From CAZWDL01 sp964632995 (GTDB lineage: Bacteria; Bacteroidota; Bacteroidia; Chitinophagales; Saprospiraceae), in the NCBI GenBank assembly GCA_964632995.1, contig CAZWDL010000212.1, positions 1 through 6,460 of the forward strand: a stretch of DNA of 6,460 bases, read 5' to 3'. The position numbers and the translations under genes are program-made. Numbering within the stretch: the first letter of the stretch is position 1; each line of letters begins with the position of its first letter. Below are positions 1 through 5,249 of the stretch, one piece after another. The notes beneath the pieces were generated by a model, which ran no database searches, was not told the DNA's origin, and worked only from the letters and a program-made list of their open reading frames with translations.

Positions 1-75
1 ACGAACAGATGAACCGTAGAAGTAGCCAAAACCGGACTTGTGGGTAATCAACACACCTCGGAGGTTTTGTAACCG

Positions 76-456
76 TCAGGGTCCCTGCCGGCGGACGTCC
101 ATTGCAAACCTGACTTCTTCAAGAAGGCTATCCGCCCCGGCGCGCAAGGATATTTGCTGGGCTTCGAGGCGGGACAGCTCCATGACCTGTTCATGGGATG
201 GCGCGTAATGCTGCCGCGCCGTCCGGATCCGTTCTTTACAAAGACGCGCCTTGTGCATACGAGATTCCGCCTCCTGCAGCATGCGCCGGCATTTTTCCAG
301 ATGAAGCCGGTTCCAGCCATCCTGTTCGATCAAGGACAATTGCCAATCGACCATCTCGCATTTGCGCAGCAGAGGGTCCTGCAGGCATAAAGCGGTCAAT
401 ACAAGAGCTAATGTTATGGCCGTTAATCCGAGTGACAGTTGGGTGATGATTTTCAT
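76..456 (-). CDS. Small membrane-anchored, charged helical protein of unknown function
   Basis: I do not recognise this 126-residue protein. Residues about 4-25 form a hydrophobic segment (ITQLSLGLTAITLALVLTAL) after a single Lys, so it should be an uncleaved N-terminal anchor or a signal peptide. Cys24 follows T-A-L, which is a poor lipobox because position -1 is Leu, so a lipoprotein is possible but not favoured. Residues about 35-120 are rich in Glu, Arg, Lys, Gln and Leu with no breaks, which predicts long helices or a coiled coil on the periplasmic side. There are four Cys (24, 33, 56, 73). Codon choice favours G/C in third positions as in the neighbouring genes, which supports real coding over the overlapping opposite-strand frames. 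The ATG at 456 is the natural start because the hydrophobic segment begins immediately after it; no Shine-Dalgarno is visible. It is divergent from the aldolase gene. Existence is fairly likely; function is unknown. Confidence 0.6.
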   Translation of the reverse strand: MKIITQLSLGLTAITLALVLTALCLQDPLLRKCEMVDWQLSLIEQDGWNRLHLEKCRRMLQEAESRMHKARLCKERIRTARQHYAPSHEQVMELSRLEAQQISLRAGADSLLEEVRFAMDVRRQGP

Positions 457-772
457 GATAATAATGAGCTTTAGTCAGACTGAAAGGGAGTCACCCCCCT
501 CAAGCTTTCTCCCAATCTCAATCGAAAAGACAGCACCTGCAACCACAGATGATTGGAAAACCGGCTGCTTGAGTAATTGATCAGTTACAAAGAGTAAGTA
601 GCGGGCCATTGCTATTGAGGGTAGAAAGGCATGGATAGAGAGATGTTTTAGTCCGGTTTGGCAGAGGAAAACGCCGATCGAATCCCTATACCCTATACCT
701 TAATCTCTCTTCCAACTGTAATGCAACTGAGTTTAAGTAACTACCTTTGCCCCGAACAACAGCATCCGCTTC
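457..772. other. Divergent intergenic region, no gene seen
   Basis: This stretch separates the minus-strand small protein from the plus-strand aldolase. No frame in it looks coding. It holds the aldolase promoter near its right end, a perfect 7-nt tandem duplication (CCCTATA at 684-690 and 691-697), and a weak GGGAG/CTCCC inverted repeat (486-490 with 509-513). For the minus-strand gene the nearest promoter-like sequence is the complement of 588-596, TACTCTTTG, which has one base too many between TA and TTTG, so I do not call it. Confidence 0.5.
742..749 (+). promoter_or_regulatory. Bacteroidota-type -7 box (TACCTTTG) upstream of the aldolase gene
   Basis: TACCTTTG matches the TAnnTTTG -7 consensus recognised by the Bacteroidota primary sigma factor. 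It ends 23 nt before the ATG at 773, so transcription would start at about 755 and give a leader of under 20 nt. No convincing TTG-type -33 element is seen at the usual spacing; the nearest is CTG at 716-718, too far upstream. The call rests on the -7 match and its position. Confidence 0.6.
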
Positions 773-1411
773 ATGTCCTCCGAAGAAGGTTACATCAAGT
801 TCGACGCCCGCTGGACGCAGCGCCCCGCATTTCCCGAAAGGGAGCTAAAAGAACTGCAACGCTGGCGGCAGCGCCTGTACGAGCTGCAGCTTATCGGCGC
901 CTATGACGACGGCATCGGCTACGGCAATATCAGCCGGCGCCGCGGGCAAAGCCTGCAATTCTACATCAGCGGATCGGCTACCGGTAACTTTCCCACCCTG
1001 ACCGCCGAACACTACGCCCTGGTCACCGATGTGGATATCGATCAGAACCGGCTGTATTGCGAGGGGCCCATCATCGCCTCCTCCGAATCGATGAGCCATG
1101 CCGTGATCTACCGGGAACTGCCCCGGGTGGGGGGTGTCATCCACGTGCATCATCTCGGATTATGGGAAAAACTTTTGCATCAGGTACCCACCACCGATGC
1201 TTCGGCCACCTACGGCTCCCCGGAAATGGCCTATTCCATTATTGACCTTATTAGACATACCGACCTACCGGAGCGGCGCATCTTCGTGATGGAGGGGCAC
1301 CGGGAAGGGATCTTTACTTTCGGGAAAGACCTGGATGAGGCGGGGGCCACTTTGCTGAAGTATTACCAAAAAAGTTTAAAAGGTTTTCCCGGCCATTTCA
1401 GTGCGGGTTAG
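773..1411 (+). CDS. Class II aldolase/adducin-domain protein
   Basis: This 212-residue cytoplasmic protein has the fold of zinc-dependent class II aldolases such as L-fuculose-phosphate aldolase (FucA) and methylthioribulose-phosphate dehydratase (MtnB). Visible landmarks are the phosphate-loop GNIS at 51-54, a second phosphate-contact segment ISGSATG at 65-71 (compare TPTG in FucA), SSE at 103-105 with Glu105 in the place of the catalytic Glu73 of FucA, and three likely metal ligands: His124 and His126 in HVHH and His176 in GHREG. The Glu-to-first-His distance of 19 residues equals that of FucA. The second-to-third His distance is 50 against about 61 in FucA, so an intervening loop is shorter. 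Length is normal for the family. The set of active-site residues is complete, so it is probably an active aldolase, dehydratase or epimerase, but the substrate cannot be read from the sequence. No pathway partners adjoin it; it seems to be transcribed alone from the promoter at 742. Confidence 0.9.
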   Translation: MSSEEGYIKFDARWTQRPAFPERELKELQRWRQRLYELQLIGAYDDGIGYGNISRRRGQSLQFYISGSATGNFPTLTAEHYALVTDVDIDQNRLYCEGPIIASSESMSHAVIYRELPRVGGVIHVHHLGLWEKLLHQVPTTDASATYGSPEMAYSIIDLIRHTDLPERRIFVMEGHREGIFTFGKDLDEAGATLLKYYQKSLKGFPGHFSAG

Positions 1412-1489
1412 AGGTTCAAACCTTTTCCTTACAATCTGTAAAACATTGAAACTTTTTCTTTCCGGTAAGCATTCATTCCAAAAAACATG

Positions 1490-1497
1490 TACCTTTG
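1490..1497 (+). promoter_or_regulatory. Bacteroidota-type -7 box (TACCTTTG) upstream of the ABC-F gene
   Basis: TACCTTTG followed by CAC is a perfect TAnnTTTG box, with the same core as the aldolase promoter. It lies in an A/T-rich stretch 79 nt after the aldolase stop codon. Transcription would start at about 1503, leaving roughly 140 nt of untranslated leader before the ABC-F start. No clear -33 TTG is visible at the usual distance. Confidence 0.65.
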
Positions 1498-1500
1498 CAC

Positions 1501-1644
1501 GCTTCAAAATCAGAAGCTTAGGAACTGACTGATAATAACTTCCCGGTTTGAGGGCGGGTAATTTTTCGCCAAGGGCAAAATATACACCGTCAAGACAGGG
1601 AAGTAATTCTCGGCCGCTTCCTCAGATTCCTAAAACGAAATGGA
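1501..1644 (+). promoter_or_regulatory. Structured 5' leader of the ABC-F mRNA, possible attenuator
   Basis: The untranslated leader contains several short inverted repeats. GCTTC 1501-1505 pairs with GAAGC 1513-1517 at the likely 5' end. CCCG 1542-1545 can pair with CGGG 1555-1558 and is followed directly by TAATTTTT (1559-1566), which resembles a small intrinsic terminator. Two alternatives compete with it: GGCG 1553-1556 with CGCC 1567-1570, and ACTTCCC 1538-1544 with GGGAAGT 1598-1604. Because these share bases they are mutually exclusive. Attenuation control is known for some antibiotic-resistance ABC-F genes, but the stems here are short and no leader peptide is evident, so regulation is a hypothesis. 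Confidence 0.3.
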
Positions 1645-3279
1645 ATGATCACAGTACAAAATATAGCCCTTCAGTACGGCAAGCGCGTTTTATTCAAAGA
1701 GGTAGACCTGAAATTCACCCATGGCAATTGCTACGGCGTGATCGGCGCCAACGGCGCGGGTAAGTCAACCTTTCTCAAGATCCTCGCCGGTGAGATCGAT
1801 CCCAACCAGGGTCAGGTACATATCGAGCCGGGCAACCGCATGGCGGTACTCAAACAGGACCACTTCGCCTACGAGCAGGAGCAGGTGCTCAACACCGTCA
1901 TCATGGGTCATCAGGAGATGTACCGCATCATGGAGGAAAAGAACGCCATCTACCTGAATCCCGACGCCACCGAAGCAGAAGGCATGCGGGCCGCCGAGCT
2001 GGAAAACCAGTTCGGCGAGATGGGCGGCTGGAACGCGGAGAGCGACGCGGCGCTCCTGCTCAGCAATATGGGCGTAAAGGAAGACCTGCACTACCTGACC
2101 ATGTCGGAGCTCAGCGGTCCCGATAAGGTGAAGGTGCTGCTGGCCCAGGCCCTCTTCGGCGATCCGGATATCCTGTTGCTGGACGAACCCACCAACGACC
2201 TCGATGCCGCTACTATCGTCTGGTTAGCCGATTTCCTGGCCGATTTCAAAAATACGGTGATCGTGGTATCACACGACCGCTACTTCCTGGATATGGTCTG
2301 TACGCACGTCGTCGATATCGACTTCCAGAAGATCAATACCTACACCGGCAACTACACCTTCTGGTACGAGTCTAGCCGGCTCAAGGCTCAGCAAATGGCG
2401 AACAAGAATAAAAAGCTGGAGCAAAAGCGGCAGGAAATGCTGGAATTCATTCAGCGCTTCTCCGCCAACGCCTCGAAATCGCGACAGGCCACCTCCCGCA
2501 AAAAGGCGCTGGAAAAACTCAACCTCGAAGAGATCCAACCTTCCAGCCGTAAGTATCCCTATATCAATTTCAAATCCGAACGCGAACCCGGCGACCAGAT
2601 CCTTAAAGTCGAAAATCTGAGCAAGCGCGACGAGAATGGGGAGCTGCTCTTCTCAAACATCTCCTTTACCTTTAACCGGGGCGAAAAGGCTACCCTGCTC
2701 GGGCAGGACAGCGCGGCAGTTACCATGCTCTACGAAATCCTCGCCGGCAACACGGAGCCGGACAGCGGCATCGTCGAGTACGGCCAGACGATCACCTCCG
2801 CCTACGTGCCCAATGAAAACGAAGCCTACTTCACCGGCGCTCAGGATCAGGACCTGATCAACTGGCTTCGGCAGTACTCCGAGAATAAGGACGAGCAGTT
2901 TATCCGCGGCTTTCTAGGGCGCATGCTCTTCTCCGGTGAGGAGGTGCATAAACACACCAGCGTCCTGTCGGGCGGCGAAAAGGTGCGCTGCATGCTGGCC
3001 AAAGCCATGCTGGCGCATCCCAACTTTGTGCTGCTGAACGAACCGACCAACCACCTGGACCTGGAATCGATCACGGCCCTCAACGAAGCGATGCGCGACT
3101 TTGCCGGCAATATGATCTTCACCTCGCACGATCACCAGCTGACCCAGACGGTCGCTAACCGCATCATCGAACTGACGCCGAACGGCATCATCGACAGCTT
3201 GCTGTCTTATGATGAATACCTGGCATCGGAAGCGATCGCGGCGCAGCGCCGGGAATTGCTGGGAGCAGTGGCGGTTTGA
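1645..3279 (+). CDS. YbiT-like ABC-F family ATPase (ribosome-associated translation factor type)
   Basis: ABC-F proteins are soluble twin-ATPase proteins that bind the ribosomal E site and act on translation; there are no membrane segments here. The 544 residues match E. coli YbiT in length and order. NBD1 has Walker A GANGAGKST (34-42), Q-loop Gln71, a short arm region about 90-130, a degenerate signature LSGPDK (156-161), Walker B ILLLDEPTNDLD (176-187) and switch His210. A charged interdomain linker (about 240-300) carries RFSANASKSRQATSR (271-285), nearly identical to YbiT. NBD2 has an intact signature LSGGEK (441-446), Glu466 and His495, but its Walker A is GQDSAAVT (353-360, the GK replaced by Ala-Val), its Walker B Asp is Asn465, and the Q-loop Gln appears to be Asn390. 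So one composite ATP site looks canonical and the other degenerate. The ATG at 1645 gives the family-typical N terminus; no Shine-Dalgarno is seen. It is monocistronic, with its own promoter and a downstream palindrome. A housekeeping translation role is likelier than antibiotic resistance. Confidence 0.93.
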   Translation: MITVQNIALQYGKRVLFKEVDLKFTHGNCYGVIGANGAGKSTFLKILAGEIDPNQGQVHIEPGNRMAVLKQDHFAYEQEQVLNTVIMGHQEMYRIMEEKNAIYLNPDATEAEGMRAAELENQFGEMGGWNAESDAALLLSNMGVKEDLHYLTMSELSGPDKVKVLLAQALFGDPDILLLDEPTNDLDAATIVWLADFLADFKNTVIVVSHDRYFLDMVCTHVVDIDFQKINTYTGNYTFWYESSRLKAQQMANKNKKLEQKRQEMLEFIQRFSANASKSRQATSRKKALEKLNLEEIQPSSRKYPYINFKSEREPGDQILKVENLSKRDENGELLFSNISFTFNRGEKATLLGQDSAAVTMLYEILAGNTEPDSGIVEYGQTITSAYVPNENEAYFTGAQDQDLINWLRQYSENKDEQFIRGFLGRMLFSGEEVHKHTSVLSGGEKVRCMLAKAMLAHPNFVLLNEPTNHLDLESITALNEAMRDFAGNMIFTSHDHQLTQTVANRIIELTPNGIIDSLLSYDEYLASEAIAAQRRELLGAVAV

Positions 3280-3323
3280 ACACCGGGGCGGGATATGATG
3301 AGGTGATTTTGTCTGAGAACTAC

Positions 3324-3473
3324 TAATTCTACTTTGTCACTTTGGAGTTTTTATTATTTATTCACCGCAGAGAACGCAGGGTAAGCGCAGAGAAATATTA
3401 TTGTTTCTCTGCGTCAACTCTGTGTTCCCCGCACGCTCAGCGGTGATTTTTTTTAAGTGACAAAGTAAAATTA
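3324..3473. repeat. 150-bp nested palindromic element with 19-bp terminal inverted repeats (MITE-like)
   Basis: The ends are inverted copies: 3324-3342 reads TAATTCTACTTTGTCACTT and the complement of 3455-3473 differs at one base (18 of 19 identical). Inside, TCACCGC 3362-3368 pairs with GCGGTGA 3440-3446, and CGCAGAGAAA 3386-3395 pairs perfectly with TTTCTCTGCG 3404-3413 around an 8-nt loop. GCAGAG-type words recur in the left arm at 3367, 3376 and 3387. Both ends terminate in TA, which would fit a TA target duplication but is also part of the inverted repeat. There is no coding capacity. Similar CACCGCAGAGAACGCAG-type intergenic repeats are, to my memory, dispersed in Bacteroidota and other environmental bacteria, so this is probably one copy of a mobile or repeat family. 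It fills most of the gap between the ABC-F and amidase genes. Confidence 0.75.
3362..3454 (+). terminator. Likely intrinsic terminator of the ABC-F gene, formed by the palindrome
   Basis: On the plus strand the palindrome folds into a long stem (TCACCGC...GCGGTGA with the 10-bp CGCAGAGAAA hairpin at its tip) followed at once by eight T residues (3447-3454). A stem followed by a T-run is the form of a rho-independent terminator for transcription from the ABC-F gene, which ends at 3279. The minus strand has no comparable T-run after the stem. The stem is longer than a usual terminator and has internal mismatches, so termination may be incidental to the repeat. Confidence 0.5.
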
Positions 3474-3514
3474 TATTGAGCATCGTTATTGTTCACCTCT
3501 AAAACCCACTTGAA

Positions 3515-5077
3515 ATGCTATCCCAGTTTAAAAATCTGATCGACCATCCCAAGCTTCCCGACATTCTCCGCAAGGACTCCAACAAGAAAAGCCATATTAA
3601 GACCTTACAGCAACTGCTGTACGAGCTGGGCTTCGGCGAAGAACTGCAGTGGAAAAAATACGGCGCCGACGGCGACTTTGGAGGAGCCACCGCCAAGGCC
3701 ATCCGGGCCTTCGCCGCAAAAAACGAAGTGGAGACCGACGGTGAATCGGTCAGCCCCGAACTGGCGACTGCCCTTTTCTTACGCTACCAGACGGTTAAGG
3801 AGGCGCGCAACTTGCAGACACTGATCGAGGAGGGAAAGGTGGAAGATACCCTGTTCAAAGGCTCCGGAGACCGGGAGAGCGTCCGCGCGCTGCAGAAATT
3901 ACTCTTCAACCTGAAACTGGGCGATATTCTCGGAGGCATCGACGGCCTCTACGGAAACGGAACAGCCGATGCCGTGGCGGCTTTCGCCAAAAAAGAAAAT
4001 ATTGACACCGACGGCAAAACCGTGAGCAGCGGGATAGCAGCGAAGATACTCGACCGGTTTTCGCCCTTCCTCGGTAAGGGCTGGAAGACGGCGAAGACAG
4101 ACAGCCCGGATATGCCCATAGCAAACCGGGGAAGCAAGGGCGAGTACCACCGTATCTTTCCATTCACCGACCGTGACACTAAAAAGATCCAGAAAGAGCT
4201 GCGTCATGAACACAAGTTTAACAAACAGCTTCACGAAATTCCCGGTGACGATTTCAGTATGGAGTACTTCCTGGTGACCCGCAAAGACCGGGACGCCAGC
4301 TACTACTACCATAAGAAAGTGGATAAACAACAGATCGTGCTGCACTTTACGACCGGCAAGACTCCCGGCGACCTCCGCACCCTTTCTACCAAAAACAACC
4401 ACGTTTCCACCGCTTTTCTGATCGAGCGGGACGGTGCGGTGTACAAAATGTTCCCCGCCTCTTTCTGGTCCTATCACCTGGGACGGGGCGCCGTCGGCGG
4501 CAACCCAACCATGAGCAAACGGTCCATCGGCATCGAAATTTCAAACTGGGGACCGCTGCGCGAAGACGGGCGCGGCGGTCTGGTCACCTGGGATGCCGGG
4601 CACTGGTACTGCAATCTGGACGATACGGAGGCCTACATCAGACTGGAGCAGCCCTACCGCGGCGCCCACTATTTCGCCAGCATCACGCCCGAGCAGTATG
4701 AAAGCACTATCGTGTTGCTGCGCTATCTGACCAAAACATTCGGTATTCCCGCACAATTTCTGCCAAAAGGCAAACGGGAAGCACTGTTTCCCAACGGTAC
4801 TGCCGCACGTAACTTCAAGGGTATCTGCTGCCACACCAACTACCGCGCCAGCGGCAAGTGGGACCTCAGTGAAGAGGCTTTCGACTGGGACCGTGTGATC
4901 GAAGGCGTCAACTCCCCCAGCTTCATCCCTACCCTGGGCGCCGGCGTCGGCTCGCGTTCCCTCTTTGGTCCCCCTATGATGACCGAAGACGAACTGATCG
5001 AAGACCTGCAAGACCTCGACCCCGGCAACCAGAATCCGGATGCGTACGGAGAGGACGGGCCGGAAGTGGAAATATAA
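3515..5077 (+). CDS. N-acetylmuramoyl-L-alanine amidase (Amidase_2 fold) with two peptidoglycan-binding domains, no signal peptide
   Basis: This 520-residue protein should cut the bond between N-acetylmuramic acid and L-Ala of the peptidoglycan stem. Residues about 27-90 and 121-183 are two PG_binding_1-like modules, each with the LQ..L, DG.(F/Y)G..TA.A(I/V).AF and later DG pattern. Residues about 270-462 are the AmpD/T7-lysozyme-type zinc amidase. Likely zinc ligands are His277 (IVLHFT), His440 (CCHTNYR) and Asp450 (GKWD); Glu341 (GIEISN) and Lys448 match AmpD catalytic positions Glu116 and Lys162; WSYHLG (318-323) matches the conserved AWHAG region. The tail after about 465 is Gly/Pro-rich, then acidic (491-519), and probably disordered. 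The N terminus is polar and I see no signal peptide, lipobox or membrane segment, which is odd for an enzyme with wall-binding domains. It may be exported by a dedicated secretion system, released on lysis, or act in cytosolic muropeptide recycling. The ATG at 3515 has no Shine-Dalgarno or clear promoter box upstream; the gene stands alone after the palindrome. Confidence 0.9.
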   Translation: MLSQFKNLIDHPKLPDILRKDSNKKSHIKTLQQLLYELGFGEELQWKKYGADGDFGGATAKAIRAFAAKNEVETDGESVSPELATALFLRYQTVKEARNLQTLIEEGKVEDTLFKGSGDRESVRALQKLLFNLKLGDILGGIDGLYGNGTADAVAAFAKKENIDTDGKTVSSGIAAKILDRFSPFLGKGWKTAKTDSPDMPIANRGSKGEYHRIFPFTDRDTKKIQKELRHEHKFNKQLHEIPGDDFSMEYFLVTRKDRDASYYYHKKVDKQQIVLHFTTGKTPGDLRTLSTKNNHVSTAFLIERDGAVYKMFPASFWSYHLGRGAVGGNPTMSKRSIGIEISNWGPLREDGRGGLVTWDAGHWYCNLDDTEAYIRLEQPYRGAHYFASITPEQYESTIVLLRYLTKTFGIPAQFLPKGKREALFPNGTAARNFKGICCHTNYRASGKWDLSEEAFDWDRVIEGVNSPSFIPTLGAGVGSRSLFGPPMMTEDELIEDLQDLDPGNQNPDAYGEDGPEVEI

Positions 5078-5080
5078 TGT

Positions 5081-5106
5081 GAAGTCGGAAAGCAGAAGTC
5101 GGAAAG
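5081..5106. repeat. Two direct copies of GAAGTCGGAAAG
   Basis: GAAGTCGGAAAG occurs at 5081-5092 and again at 5095-5106, a 14-nt period, starting 4 nt after the amidase stop codon. Related GCGGAA words recur at 5172 and 5185 and a GAGCGGAAAG near 5196. Short AAGTCGGAA-type tandem repeats are, from memory, common between genes in Bacteroidota. No function is evident. Confidence 0.65.
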
Positions 5107-5109
5107 TTT

Positions 5110-5146
5110 ACCCTGTGGAATAGTCGCTTTGCGAATTCCACGGGGT
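5110..5146. repeat. Strong 37-nt palindromic hairpin (REP-like)
   Basis: ACCCTGTGGAAT (5110-5121) pairs with ATTCCACGGGGT (5135-5146) over 12 positions with one G-T pair. After a 2-nt AG bulge, TCGC (5124-5127) pairs with GCGA (5131-5134) around a TTT loop. The combined 16-bp stem is far beyond chance for this length. It lies between the convergent amidase and Uma2 genes, so it could help end transcription from either side, but neither flank has a T-run. A dispersed REP-like palindrome is the preferred reading. Confidence 0.7.
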
Positions 5147-5154
5147 TTACCCAA

Positions 5155-5188
5155 CCGCCCCATTCGATTGAGCGGAATGAGCAGGCGG
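5155..5188. repeat. Second hairpin adjoining the REP-like palindrome
   Basis: CCGCC (5155-5159) pairs with GGCGG (5184-5188), and inside it CATTC (5161-5165) pairs with GAATG (5175-5179) around a 9-nt loop, with a 1-by-4 internal loop between the two helices. Only 8 nt separate it from the previous hairpin, so the pair form one structured block between convergent genes. It is weaker than the first and could partly be chance. Confidence 0.5.
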
Positions 5189-5249
5189 AAATCAAGAGCG
5201 GAAAGTAACCAGGCAGGCCATAACATAAGCGACCGGAAGTTGAGACCGC

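Noticed and set aside
3..47. Possible 3' tail of a plus-strand gene (14 codons ending in TAA at 45-47), followed by a small ACCT/AGGT hairpin and TTTT at 55-68
   Set aside because: Fourteen codons at the window edge carry no recognisable motif, and a 4-bp stem with a 3-nt loop is too weak to call a terminator.
154..580. Overlapping plus-strand open frames (154-390, 198-446, 362-580)
   Set aside because: They lie opposite or partly opposite the minus-strand gene at 76-456, show no protein-like features, and lack start signals. The minus-strand frame has the better composition and a sensible membrane segment.
1412..1423. AGGTTCAAACCT palindrome just after the aldolase stop, followed by TTTTCCTT, as a terminator
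   Set aside because: The usable stem is only 4 bp with a 4-nt loop and the T-tract is interrupted; too weak to support.
1548..1763. Plus-strand frame starting at a TTG in the ABC-F leader and running into the gene
   Set aside because: It would overlap the ABC-F coding sequence by over 100 nt in another frame and its Arg/Pro-rich product looks like a shadow. No evidence for a leader peptide.
2701..2724. Frameshift or sequencing error as the explanation for the broken Walker A in NBD2 of the ABC-F protein
   Set aside because: The frame is continuous with good YbiT similarity on both sides, and independent losses at the Q-loop and Walker B of the same site make a local error unlikely.
3361..3445. 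Repeated GCAGAG words considered as a CRISPR array
   Set aside because: Units are about 6 nt at irregular 9-11 nt spacing and arranged as a palindrome, with no spacer-repeat pattern and no cas genes.
4541..5011. Long minus-strand frames inside the amidase gene (also 3899-4477 and 4840-5226)
   Set aside because: They are mirror frames of a well-supported plus-strand gene with recognised domains and active-site residues.
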